Positions 25,535 through 35,174 of a stretch of 46,329 nucleotides of DNA are shown one piece after another. A program made the translations under genes and the position numbers. The notes beneath the pieces are model-generated. The model made no database searches. It saw only the letters and a list, made by a program, of their open reading frames with translations, and had not been told where the DNA came from. Position 1 is the first letter of the stretch. Each line of letters opens with the position of its first letter. The DNA is from Desulfobacterales bacterium (GTDB lineage: Bacteria > Desulfobacterota > Desulfobacteria > Desulfobacterales > SURF-7), in assembly GCA_028277765.1 (NCBI GenBank), contig JANQFQ010000063.1, forward strand, positions 1 to 46,329, read 5' to 3'.

Positions 25535-27034
25535 ATGAAACACAGCAATATATATATTAGCCTAATGTTTATCTGTTATATTATATTAGCAAAAAACGTT
25601 TATGCAGAAAACTACTGTATGCCGCCTTCTGAAGGGGCTTGGAGTATTCTGACAGATTGCACTCTTCCAGAAGGTGTTTATTCAGCTCCGGGTAATGTAA
25701 AAATTGGTGATGCAACACATGACACTGTATTGACGATTGCCAGTGGTGCTGATCTGCGGATGAATTTTTGTAATAATAATCTTACAATTGTACAAGGGAG
25801 CGGTGTTAATATCTTACCGGGGGGGATGCTGCAGCATAAACCATTTGAAGTTTCCGGTTCCGGATCTATAAAAGTTTATTTGCTTGGCGGACAATCAAAT
25901 ATGACTGGCATGGGTAATAAAGATGATCTGCCACTGGATCTTCAAGGAGAACAGTCTGTATATTATTATGAACCGATTAACTACAAAAGCGATACGTATT
26001 GCCAAGACTGTTCTTGCTTTTGTGGTGATCATTGGGGACTGCTCAGGCCCTGTGCATGGTATCATGGTCCTGAACTATCTTTTGGACGGGACCTGCTGAG
26101 TCAGAATCCTGGTGATCAGATAGCGCTGATAAAGTACTCAAAGGGCGGATCAAATATGGCAGAAGATTGGATTCCACCTGTTCCCGGTAATCCGGGAAGT
26201 ACCGGAGACCAATATAATCAATTTGTTGACACAGTGCGAGATGGTATAGCAGCACTTGAAGCAGCAGGTTTTACTCCGGAAATTTCAGGCATGATCTGGA
26301 TGCAGGGTGAATCTGATGCATATGATGAGAACTACGCAAACAGTTATTATGACAACTTAAAAAATTTTATCGCAAACCTTCGGTCTGATCTAAATGCACC
26401 TGACATGCCGTTTATTATCGGACAGATTGCGAACTATAATACAAACAGGGCACATAATGATGTGGTCAGAAACGCTCAGGAATGTATTGTTTTTGGTGGA
26501 GTTTCATGTACATCTCCCCAGGACCCAATACCATATACAGGTCTTGTAAACCCAGATGGTCTGTCATTTATCGATAGGGCACACCATGATACACCTGGGC
26601 TCATTGGGATGGGCGAGTGTACTGCTGTAATGATGGATACCGTGTCGAATTTAAGCCCGACTGATCCGCCGCCGGATGTGATCTATTGTGGATCATCACC
26701 TCAAGTTATAGCTACTACTCCAGAGACAGTTGATCCCGGCAATGATCGCCCGATTGTCCCAATAAATACGGAGATCAGCGTAGAATTTTCTCTCCCCATT
26801 GATACAGGCACGGTAACCAATCTGACATTTTTACTTGAAGATCATCTGGGTAATCCTGTGACTGCCCAGGCCTACCAATGGATGGATACATATGAAAAAA
26901 GAGTAGCATTTAATCATGATGATCTAGAACCAGGGAGGACCTATACAGCTGCGTTAACGACCGATATAAAGGGAAGGTCAATATTCTATCTTGAAAGTAG
27001 TTATACGTGGTCTTTTATTACGGAAGCAGAATAA
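25535..27034 (+). CDS. Secreted SGNH/sialate O-acetylesterase-like hydrolase with novel N-terminal module
   Basis: This is a 499-residue protein. The signal peptide ends near NVYAENYC, and residues 27-102 are the shared N-module (MPPSEGAWSILTDCTLPEG; QGSGVNILPGG). Residues 110-375 form an SGNH hydrolase of the SASA/DUF303 type: VYLLGGQSNMTGMG with the nucleophile S121, the block WMQGESDAY (255-263), and a C-terminal DRAHHD (348-352) that supplies the Asp/His pair. These enzymes remove O-acetyl groups from sialic acids or plant and microbial glycans. Residues 395-498 resemble an SbsA-type Ig-like domain. A GGAGG site precedes the ATG. It ends the plus-strand run before a strong bidirectional terminator. 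Confidence 0.87.
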   Translation: MKHSNIYISLMFICYIILAKNVYAENYCMPPSEGAWSILTDCTLPEGVYSAPGNVKIGDATHDTVLTIASGADLRMNFCNNNLTIVQGSGVNILPGGMLQHKPFEVSGSGSIKVYLLGGQSNMTGMGNKDDLPLDLQGEQSVYYYEPINYKSDTYCQDCSCFCGDHWGLLRPCAWYHGPELSFGRDLLSQNPGDQIALIKYSKGGSNMAEDWIPPVPGNPGSTGDQYNQFVDTVRDGIAALEAAGFTPEISGMIWMQGESDAYDENYANSYYDNLKNFIANLRSDLNAPDMPFIIGQIANYNTNRAHNDVVRNAQECIVFGGVSCTSPQDPIPYTGLVNPDGLSFIDRAHHDTPGLIGMGECTAVMMDTVSNLSPTDPPPDVIYCGSSPQVIATTPETVDPGNDRPIVPINTEISVEFSLPIDTGTVTNLTFLLEDHLGNPVTAQAYQWMDTYEKRVAFNHDDLEPGRTYTAALTTDIKGRSIFYLESSYTWSFITEAE

Positions 27035-27048
27035 GTGAAAGACATCCT

Positions 27049-27124
27049 TACCACGAAGAACACGAAGGGCACGAAGGATTCTTTAATTTAAAGAATCCTT
27101 CGTGCCCTTCGTGTTCTTGTGGTA
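27049..27124. terminator. Long bidirectional terminator-like inverted repeat
   Basis: Two arms of about 36 nt pair with only one unpaired base around a very short AT loop. The arms are built from the dispersed motif ACCACGAAG-ACACGAAGG. It sits between convergent genes and would block transcription both ways. A related single copy occurs at 13431-13450. Confidence 0.7.
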
Positions 27125-27137
27125 AAATATATTTGTT

Positions 27138-29744
27138 TTATTCAAATGAAACACTGTAATTGTCAGAAGTCGTTGTAAGAGGGTAGGGATCTATCAGGAT
27201 ATCCCCAGGCAGACGATAAGCACTGTCTGCAATGCCATCCCCATCTGAATCAGTCAAGTCATGGTCATGGAAATAGTTTCCTAAATACCCTGTGTAGATT
27301 GTGCTATTGTATTCATAATCGGTTTCAACTGGAAGATACCACGTGTTGTCTTCCACAAATTCTTCGATGGGACTGACGGGCGTTGTTGTATTGCTGAAGT
27401 TATTCAGGAAAAACAAATTGTCGTGCGGGACCGGTATGGTTCCGAAAAAATCAATGCCTATATTGTTTGCATCTAATGTGTTTCCAAAAAACTGATTGTC
27501 AGCAGCTCCCATCAGAAAAATACCGGATATGCTGTTTGCATTGCAGGTATTATATGAAATAATATTGCTGTTCGAATAGTCCAGCTCAATGCCGACATAA
27601 GTTTCGGCATTGCAGATATTATTGGAAATGACGTTGTTATGGGAATCTTCAAGCCATATTCCATATTCATTATTATGGGAAGCATCATATCCGCATCGGT
27701 TATTGACGATTGTGCATGAATCAGCAGAATTAAGATATACGCCCGCGCCTATGCCCATACCGCTTACAGCGCCATAAATTGTAAATCCATCAAGTGTAAC
27801 ATTATCGGATATGATGGAGAAACAGTGATGAAAGCTGTCTGCAGTAATGACGGTAGTTGAAGAGTATCCATTTTCCGATATAATTGTCAGGGGTTTATTA
27901 ATAGTGAGACTTTCCGTATATGTTCCATCCATTACAATTATCATGTCATACTCATCAGCAGCATTTTTTGCAGAATGTATAGTCGTATGCGCCTGTCCCG
28001 GGCCCACAAGGAATATCTCGTTGATATTTAGATAGATGAACGTGCTGATATCTCCAAGTACTGAGTCTGCAGCCGTCAGCGTGATTGTATGGGTTCCTAT
28101 TGACAGGGTGGTGGTGCTGAAGGACTCTCCGGTCCCTATGGGGCCGTCAAGATTTGATGACCAGGACAGGTCGGTGCCTGTTAGCGGATTGCCCTGATAA
28201 TCAAAAGCGGCACCTATAAAATCAACGGTGTCGCCTTCATAGAAGCGCACTACGTCAACCGGAGAAGATATTTCAGGCGGTATAAGGATAAACGGTCCAA
28301 TGATCGTTGTTTGCCCGAGCATGATATCCAGACCGCTAAGCTCTGACCGGCACAGGGTGTTACTATCAGCATCTTTAAAAATCAGAATCATTTTACCACC
28401 GATAATTTCAGAGATCTGGCCAATCGTACCCAGAACATCTGTACAGTCCCACGGGCCTCCTGTGGTGACCAATGTGTCTGCGCTGTCATATATTTCAGCT
28501 TCTATAGTAGAAATTCCGCTTTCAGGGCAGTCTATATTCCATTGGATAGAGACCGCGCCGTTTATAAAATCCCCGGGCTCAACCGTTAATATTGCTGTCT
28601 GTCTCGCGGTCACGGTCACATCTGTTTTTACAACATTTAATGCCACCACGTTGTCCGGACTCATAAAATTGATGGTTATTGTATCATAGGTGCCGGCGTT
28701 TAATCCAATGACAGTCCCCTGTTGATCATTGCATGGCCAGGGGCCGTCATTTATCAGGCCGGTTTCAGGATCAAAAATCTCAACTTCAATGGATGAAATA
28801 TTATGAGCCCCACAGTTAAACCCGTTCCATTGGATATTAAGATTCCCCACGATATACTCTTCAAATCGCGGAATCCGGTAATCCGGAAAACTGTTTTCCA
28901 AGTGAGACCGGATATTCACAAGCTCTAAAGACATTCTTGCAGCGTCCATAGCTGTCAGTAAATCAGTATCATCCAGCACATAGTTGTCTGCAATATCAGA
29001 ACTAATACGGCTCCTTAGGTCATTAAGACTATCTTCAACAGAATCGCCGGTTATATCATTAGCATCATGGGCCATTTGCATCATGATAGCGGATACAGCC
29101 AGAAGGATTTTATTCCCTTCTTGTGGTTCGCTGTCTATCTCTTCCAGTATAGACATGTCTTCAAAAAGTGTATTGGTGTCATCAGTTATCCCAAAAGCAT
29201 CAAGCACATAAACACATGCCTGCTCATTTGCCTCGTCAAATGTCATGCCGTCATCCATTAACGCCAGTATGGTTTCCTTTGCTATGGATGTTAAAATATT
29301 AATATTAATAACAGTATTTTCAGAAACATCTGCAAGAGCGCTTGTCTCAACATCTCCAGAATAAAGATAATTCGGGTCATCCGGATCATAACTGATTTCA
29401 TCAAAATAATAGCCATTTATTGAAAGCTCTACATATCCTTCTGTTAAACCGGAAGGTATGTTGAAACGGCCTGCTTCATCTGTCTGGTCATGAAAGCTTA
29501 TGCCTGTCTGCTCAAAGTTTTCATCAAGCTCATACATGAATACTGTGCTGGAGTTCTGGAAAGGACCTTTTTGCGCATAGCCTGCAACTATGATTTCATT
29601 ATCAGGGTTGCCAAGTTCTGTACCGCCGTCTGACACTTCTTTTACGATTGTGTTTGTACCAGAGCAGCCAATTGTGAAGATGATGCTAAGAAACAGGAGT
29701 AGCCATACAATATATTTTTTGGTGTGATGAAACATGGTCCTCAT
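27138..29744 (-). CDS. Surface lipoprotein with GGTELGNP N-domain and parallel beta-helix
   Basis: This 868-residue protein has a lipobox TIGC with C27 followed by Ser (outer-membrane type). Residues 30-300 match the conserved N-domain of the other three lipoproteins (SDGGTELGNP; AGYAQKGPF; NILTSIAKETILAL; AVSAIMMQMAHDA). Residues 300-490 hold two GPWPC-type repeats and 490-570 an Ig-like segment. A beta-helix follows (576-860), again closing with DSDGDGIADSAYRLPGD. It is the last gene of a minus-strand operon headed by the TIGR02147 regulator at 37168-37995 and lies only 18 bp after the 1755-residue lipoprotein. An AGGAAGAAG site precedes its ATG. Overall it is most like the 972-residue protein of locus 1. 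Confidence 0.85.
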   Translation of the reverse strand: MRTMFHHTKKYIVWLLLFLSIIFTIGCSGTNTIVKEVSDGGTELGNPDNEIIVAGYAQKGPFQNSSTVFMYELDENFEQTGISFHDQTDEAGRFNIPSGLTEGYVELSINGYYFDEISYDPDDPNYLYSGDVETSALADVSENTVININILTSIAKETILALMDDGMTFDEANEQACVYVLDAFGITDDTNTLFEDMSILEEIDSEPQEGNKILLAVSAIMMQMAHDANDITGDSVEDSLNDLRSRISSDIADNYVLDDTDLLTAMDAARMSLELVNIRSHLENSFPDYRIPRFEEYIVGNLNIQWNGFNCGAHNISSIEVEIFDPETGLINDGPWPCNDQQGTVIGLNAGTYDTITINFMSPDNVVALNVVKTDVTVTARQTAILTVEPGDFINGAVSIQWNIDCPESGISTIEAEIYDSADTLVTTGGPWDCTDVLGTIGQISEIIGGKMILIFKDADSNTLCRSELSGLDIMLGQTTIIGPFILIPPEISSPVDVVRFYEGDTVDFIGAAFDYQGNPLTGTDLSWSSNLDGPIGTGESFSTTTLSIGTHTITLTAADSVLGDISTFIYLNINEIFLVGPGQAHTTIHSAKNAADEYDMIIVMDGTYTESLTINKPLTIISENGYSSTTVITADSFHHCFSIISDNVTLDGFTIYGAVSGMGIGAGVYLNSADSCTIVNNRCGYDASHNNEYGIWLEDSHNNVISNNICNAETYVGIELDYSNSNIISYNTCNANSISGIFLMGAADNQFFGNTLDANNIGIDFFGTIPVPHDNLFFLNNFSNTTTPVSPIEEFVEDNTWYLPVETDYEYNSTIYTGYLGNYFHDHDLTDSDGDGIADSAYRLPGDILIDPYPLTTTSDNYSVSFE

Positions 29745-29762
29745 TTACTTCTTCCTATCCAA

Positions 29763-32700
29763 TTAATTATAATTATCCGATATATCTGCCAGCGGATACA
29801 AATCATCTGGTTCGTTTTCAGGCAGATCATATGGATTGTCAGTTACACCATCCCCGTCAGCATCTGCTAAATCATGGTCAGAATAGTAGTTCCCCAGGTG
29901 GCCGGTGTATTCAGTGCTAGTGTATGTATAGATGATTTCTGATGTAGATTGCCATGTGTTTATTAATCCTGCTTCTGTTTCAATCTGTATTGGGTTGTTT
30001 ATAAAATTATTCAGGTAAAAAGTATTTCCTGATGAAGAATAAAATCTTAGACCCTGGTCGTTTGAAATGCATGTATTATTAATAAATGTATTGTTATTGG
30101 CGCTATTGACCTGGATTCCAAGAGGGTTGTCGGAGAAAGCGTTGTTTGAAATTATATTGTTGTTTGAATTATATATCTGCATGCCAAAATAATCATTAGA
30201 ACTGCATGTATTGGAATCAACAATAGTTGTGCCGCCATCATCATAAATAATTATACCGGCATTTGTATTATAGTTGCAGATATTATTGGTAATTTCAGAG
30301 ATGCCTCCTTCCCTGAGTTGAACACCAGTAAAATTAATATATCCCACATCCCCGCAACGGTTATTTTCAATGGTAAGACCTGAGGCATATTGTCCATAGA
30401 TACCGGACTTGTCGTTGCCGGTTGCGCCATATATTGTTAGACCGTTTATGGTCACGTTGTCGGCAGAGATATCAAACACATGGTCTTCGGAATCTGCTGC
30501 TGCAACAAACGTGTTCAGGTTCCCGTTTCTGGATGTGATAATTACCGGATTGTCCACGTTTACATTCTCGGTATACGTACCATCATCGATCATGACCACA
30601 TCACAGCCGGTTGCCACATCCACAGCTGACTGAATCGTTGGATATTCAGCAGAAGGCACGGGAAGGATGTTTAATTCATTTCCTGTATGAGATTGATTAT
30701 GGCGGACTGTGGGCCATTGGGTATCAGCTACTGTTGCGCCGTCACCCTCGATCGCGTAAAATACACCATCGCTGCTTCCAACATAAATGGTTCCGTCAGC
30801 GCCCAGTAGCGGTGATGTAATGCCTGATTCATATGATTCGCTAAAATGACAGGTCCATTCAGCTAAGCCGCTTGACATATCGATGGCAATGAGGGTACCT
30901 GAAATGCTTGCATATATGCGATTGTTGTCCCCGATGACGGGTGTTGCCCCGGTGCCTATGCTCTGGTATTTCCATATTAGCTGGATATTGTTTGGATCAG
31001 TTGCATCGAGTTTATGTAAAGTGCCGGTTGGGGGTTCCCCCTCTGTTTCCGGTTCTTTGTAAGTCCCGATGTATATATAACCATCTGCATCAATCAAAGG
31101 AGATATAGCAACATAAGCTCCTGGTTCAGGTTCATAAGACCACTGAAGACTGCCGTCCGGATCAAACGCATAAAGATAACCGTCATTAGACCCTATGTAT
31201 ATGGTGCCGTCTGAGCCGATGGTAGGAGAAGAGTAAATCTTATCTTCTGTATCATATTCCCATAGCTTCTCTCCAGTTTCCGTATCAAATGCGTATACTG
31301 TACCTTCATTCTCTGATCCAATATATAGTGTGCCGTCACATGAGATTGTCGGCGAAGAAACTATCAATCCAAGATTAATACCAGAACTGCTGGTATCCCA
31401 TTTTAGATCACCCTCCGGGGTCAGCGCGTACAGGTTTCCATCAATAGCACCAAAATAAATCGTGCCGTCATACCCGATGGCAGGGGATGAAAATACCTGG
31501 ACAACAGGGTATTTCCATTTGATATTTCCGTTTTCAGGATCTACCGCGTAAAAACCATCCCCGGCATTCCAGATAAACCCTGTCCCAAAATAGGCCGTAC
31601 CGTTATGCCCGATGGCAGGGGATGACATCATAAGGCCGATATCATCACCAGGAATAGTCCATTCCACGGTTTTGTCAGGGCTAAGTCCGTAAATGCCATT
31701 ACAGGTGCAGAGAACTATAGTCCCGTCAGCAGCGATAGCCGGCGTTGATGAGATTATATTGTTTACATAAAATTCCCATCTGATCCTGCTTTTGGGATCA
31801 GTGCCGGCTATAAATTCTTCAAGATTAGTATATCCGTCTCCGTCAGGATCACCGCTATCACCGTTATCACCCACACCTGACAATGGATCAAGACCGAAAA
31901 GCACTTCCCAGCCGTCAGGCAGACTGTCTGAATCAGTACTTTCTCGGCGCGGATCTGTTTCTCCGCCTTCGCCCCATGCTCCTGTATCTACAACACCATT
32001 TTGGTTAGCATCTTCAACTCCATCAGAAAGCCCGTCTCCGTCAGTATCATATTGGCATGGATCTGTTTCTATGCTCTCGCCCCCTGCTCCTGTATCTACA
32101 ACACCATTTTGGTTGGCATCTTCAAGACCGTCAAAAAGCCCGTCCCCGTCAGTATCATGGTTGTTGCTATCAGTACATGTCGAGTCCTCAAGGTTGTTTG
32201 GGAGCAGATCTACATCAATATCATTATCCCCGCCCAAATAATAGTTGTCTATGGTCATAGCAAGCGCGTATACATCATCAGGCTCGGTTCCGGACAGGTC
32301 ATAAGGCGTATTTGTAACACCATTGCCGTCATCATCTGTATGATCATGGTCACTAAAGTAATTGCCCAGAGTGCCTGTACCCCTGTATGTCTCATTATAT
32401 ATATATGAGACGTCATAAGGTGTATGCCATGTATTTATACAGTTTTCGGTAGATCTTACATTGGTGGTATTACCGTCCAGATTGTTAAGGTAGAAACTGT
32501 TTGAGTTTGAAGATAATCTTACACGTATACCCGTACCATTATCCTCAAACGAATTTCCCGAAACATTGTTTCCTGAAGCATATTGAAACCATATACCTGC
32601 TGCGTTTGAATAACAGAAGTTGTTTAAAATTGAGTTGTTGTTACTCCGGTACATATAGATTCCAGCTGTATAGTTTGAATAGAAGGTGTTATCTGAAACA

Positions 32701-35030
32701 GTATTATTGTTAGAGTTCACCATACGAATACCGTCGGCGTCTTCATTAAAACTGCATTCATTGCCGGAAATGATATTATAGTTACTTGATGATATGACCA
32801 TACCATCGGCTTCACTGTTGGCACATAAATTCCCGGAGATTATGTTTCTGTCAGAATTGTTGTACAGCATGACTCCCGCATTACTGCAATTTTCAAATAT
32901 ATTATTAATAACATGATTATAACTGCTGTTATATAAACGAAAACCTTCAGTATTGGTGTCTGCTGAGCCACATTTATTGTTTTCTAAAGTGCAATAAGAC
33001 CGATTATTTAAATTAATTGACGCGTAAACAAAGATAGCGTTTGGGGTTAATATAGTAAAACCGTCTATTTCCACATAGTCATGTAAAATATCAAAAACAT
33101 GAAAAGTATCAGGACCAATACCGGGACCGGAAACTGTTGTCGAGGCATATCCGTTTTCTGACCTGATGGCCACCTCTTTTGGTACAGTTACATGTTCATT
33201 ATAGATACCATCCCTGACAATAATGATGTCCCCTGGATCTGCTGCATCGACGGCTGCCTGGATGGTCGTGTAGGTTTCTAACGGCCCGACATAGATGGTG
33301 TTATTAACAATACGGATATTAAGGGTTATTGAAACGTTTATGCCGCCCCATATGTCGTCAAGAGCGGTCAGCGTGATGCAATGAGAGCCGTTTGACAGGT
33401 CGCTTTTTGAAAAAGTGCTGCCTGTACCGATCAGGCCGTCAATGTCTGAGGACCATACAAGACTGCTGCCGCTCAATGAAATACCATTATAATCAAAGCC
33501 CGTACCGCTGAATGTTATTGAATCTCCTTCACGAAAAGTGCTGTGGTTTAATGGCGCGGTGATTTTCGGCTGAACAATAACAAAGGGACCGATAAATGTG
33601 ATATAACCATTGACAACATCAACACCTGTAATATCTGACTGAAAAAGTATGTTTTCATAAATGTCCCTGAATATCAGTTCAACCCTTCCATTGGTTAGTG
33701 GTTCAATAGCGCCAATGCTCCTTATATTGTCATTAACATCCCAGGGACCACCTGTTTTGATAATGGTATTAAGATCATTGTAGACTACAGCTTCTATTGT
33801 CGCGATATTTTTGTGCAGAAAATCAACAATATCCCACTCTACGCTGATACTGCCTGTAGTAAAATCAGCTGTTTCAAAATTCACGATGACTGTCTGTCCG
33901 GCAAGAACAGTAACATTCTCTTTTTGAGCGGTATATATGACTTCATCAAGGTCATTTTTAAATATCAGCCTGATTGTATCATATGTACCGGCATTTAATC
34001 CGCCTACCATTCCCTGGAGAGGAGAACATGACCAGGGGCCGGCATTTATCAGTCCGGTTTCAGTATCAAAAATTTCAACTTCAATAGACGATATGCTGTT
34101 CGCCGCGCAGTCAAATCCGTTCCAACGGATGTCAAGATCCCCTATGATATAATCTTCAAACCGGGGGATCCGGTAATCAGGAAAATTCTCTTCCATATGT
34201 GACCGGACACTCACATGATCCAAGGAGAGTCTGGCTGCTTCAATTGCAGCCTGTATATCCGTATTATCCAGCACATAGTTGTCCGCGATATCTGCAATGA
34301 TTATATTCCTGATCTCATTAAGGCTTGCTGGTACAGAATCACCTGTTACGTCATCAGCATCATGGGCCATCTGCATCATGATAGCTGAAACTGCCAGAAG
34401 GATTTTATTCCCTTCTTCCGGATCACTGGCCGGGTCTTCAAGTACGGCCATGTCTTCAAACAGCGTACTGGTGAGATCGGTTATGCCAAAAGCGTTAAGC
34501 ACATAAACACATGCCTGCTCATTTGCCTGGTCAAATGTCATGCCATCATCCATTAACGCGAGTATGGTTTCTTTTGCAATGGATGTTAAAATATTGACAT
34601 TAATTTCATTATTGCCGGAAACATTTGCAAGAGCGCTTGTCTGGACATCCCCTGAATAAAGATAATCCGGATCCTCAGGATCATAACTGATTTCATCAAA
34701 ATAATAACCGATGATGGCAAGCTTTATATAGTTTGATGCCAGACTGGCTGGTATGTTGTAATAACCTGCTTCATCTGTCTGGTCATCAAAACTTCTGCCT
34801 GTCTGTTCCAAGTTATCGTCAAGCTCATACATGTATACAGTGCTGAATTTCTGGAAAGGACCTTTTTGCGCATAGCCTGCAACGACAATTTCATTATCAG
34901 GGTTGCCAAGCTCTGTGCCGCCGTCTGACACTTTTTTTTCTATTACTTCAGTGCCGCCAGAGCAGCCAATAAAAAAGAAAAATACCAGGCCCAATATAGC
35001 TTTAATACTATTGCATAATAAATTTTGCAT
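29763..35030 (-). CDS. Giant mosaic surface lipoprotein: N-domain, beta-helix, TSP3-like repeats, PQQ propeller, second beta-helix
   Basis: This 1755-residue protein has lipobox FIGC (C23). Domains in order: the conserved N-domain (25-295); GPW-C repeats and an Ig-like segment (295-570); the first beta-helix (575-915); calcium-binding DTDGDGLSDG repeats of thrombospondin-type-3 style (930-1080); a PQQ/WD-like propeller built of blades such as PTIGSDGTIYIGSNDGYLYA (1090-1450); and a second beta-helix (1457-1755). The propeller resembles the whole C-terminal half of the 656-residue neighbour, so this gene looks like a fusion of two lipoprotein types. A short remnant of a TIGR02147 gene lies just upstream. 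The ribosome site (GAGAGTAAAG) is modest. Confidence 0.85.
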   Translation of the reverse strand: MQNLLCNSIKAILGLVFFFFIGCSGGTEVIEKKVSDGGTELGNPDNEIVVAGYAQKGPFQKFSTVYMYELDDNLEQTGRSFDDQTDEAGYYNIPASLASNYIKLAIIGYYFDEISYDPEDPDYLYSGDVQTSALANVSGNNEINVNILTSIAKETILALMDDGMTFDQANEQACVYVLNAFGITDLTSTLFEDMAVLEDPASDPEEGNKILLAVSAIMMQMAHDADDVTGDSVPASLNEIRNIIIADIADNYVLDNTDIQAAIEAARLSLDHVSVRSHMEENFPDYRIPRFEDYIIGDLDIRWNGFDCAANSISSIEVEIFDTETGLINAGPWSCSPLQGMVGGLNAGTYDTIRLIFKNDLDEVIYTAQKENVTVLAGQTVIVNFETADFTTGSISVEWDIVDFLHKNIATIEAVVYNDLNTIIKTGGPWDVNDNIRSIGAIEPLTNGRVELIFRDIYENILFQSDITGVDVVNGYITFIGPFVIVQPKITAPLNHSTFREGDSITFSGTGFDYNGISLSGSSLVWSSDIDGLIGTGSTFSKSDLSNGSHCITLTALDDIWGGINVSITLNIRIVNNTIYVGPLETYTTIQAAVDAADPGDIIIVRDGIYNEHVTVPKEVAIRSENGYASTTVSGPGIGPDTFHVFDILHDYVEIDGFTILTPNAIFVYASINLNNRSYCTLENNKCGSADTNTEGFRLYNSSYNHVINNIFENCSNAGVMLYNNSDRNIISGNLCANSEADGMVISSSNYNIISGNECSFNEDADGIRMVNSNNNTVSDNTFYSNYTAGIYMYRSNNNSILNNFCYSNAAGIWFQYASGNNVSGNSFEDNGTGIRVRLSSNSNSFYLNNLDGNTTNVRSTENCINTWHTPYDVSYIYNETYRGTGTLGNYFSDHDHTDDDGNGVTNTPYDLSGTEPDDVYALAMTIDNYYLGGDNDIDVDLLPNNLEDSTCTDSNNHDTDGDGLFDGLEDANQNGVVDTGAGGESIETDPCQYDTDGDGLSDGVEDANQNGVVDTGAWGEGGETDPRRESTDSDSLPDGWEVLFGLDPLSGVGDNGDSGDPDGDGYTNLEEFIAGTDPKSRIRWEFYVNNIISSTPAIAADGTIVLCTCNGIYGLSPDKTVEWTIPGDDIGLMMSSPAIGHNGTAYFGTGFIWNAGDGFYAVDPENGNIKWKYPVVQVFSSPAIGYDGTIYFGAIDGNLYALTPEGDLKWDTSSSGINLGLIVSSPTISCDGTLYIGSENEGTVYAFDTETGEKLWEYDTEDKIYSSPTIGSDGTIYIGSNDGYLYAFDPDGSLQWSYEPEPGAYVAISPLIDADGYIYIGTYKEPETEGEPPTGTLHKLDATDPNNIQLIWKYQSIGTGATPVIGDNNRIYASISGTLIAIDMSSGLAEWTCHFSESYESGITSPLLGADGTIYVGSSDGVFYAIEGDGATVADTQWPTVRHNQSHTGNELNILPVPSAEYPTIQSAVDVATGCDVVMIDDGTYTENVNVDNPVIITSRNGNLNTFVAAADSEDHVFDISADNVTINGLTIYGATGNDKSGIYGQYASGLTIENNRCGDVGYINFTGVQLREGGISEITNNICNYNTNAGIIIYDDGGTTIVDSNTCSSNDYFGMQIYNSNNNIISNNAFSDNPLGIQVNSANNNTFINNTCISNDQGLRFYSSSGNTFYLNNFINNPIQIETEAGLINTWQSTSEIIYTYTSTEYTGHLGNYYSDHDLADADGDGVTDNPYDLPENEPDDLYPLADISDNYN
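31953..32150 (-). repeat. Near-identical tandem coding repeat (TSP3-like units)
   Basis: Two units encoding EDANQNGVVDTGA are nearly the same at DNA level, each about 90 bp. Such direct repeats can expand or contract by slippage while keeping the frame. Confidence 0.6.
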
Positions 35031-35051
35031 TTATTCTTTACTCTCCGACTG

Positions 35052-35165
35052 CTCAGTCCTTATGTGTTGACGGAATTGCTGTATGTATGCCTGACAAACT
35101 TGATCTGAGCTTTTTTCGTTGTAAAGCATTTTTAAACTATTTCTTTTTTTAAAAAAGCAATTCAT
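35052..35165 (-). pseudogene. 3' remnant of a third TIGR02147 regulator gene
   Basis: This stretch aligns base by base with the 3' end of the regulator gene at 37168-37285. For example, CTCAGTCCTTATGTGTTGAC corresponds to CTCAGTCTTTATGTGTTAAA, and the segment ACAAACTTGATCTGAGC to ATAAACTTGATCTGAAC. On the minus strand it reads NEKSSDQVCQAYIQ, matching NEEGSDQVYQVSIQ, before a one-base deletion breaks the frame. The rest of the gene is missing; the 656-residue lipoprotein gene ends 9 bp away. It shows that the downstream 1755-residue lipoprotein once had its own regulator. Confidence 0.7.
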
Positions 35166-35174
35166 GTTTTCATT

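Noticed and set aside
31792..32408. Plus-strand open frames rich in Ser/Pro opposite the TSP3 repeats
   Set aside because: They mirror the DNGDxD-type repeats of the lipoprotein on the other strand and have no independent start signal.
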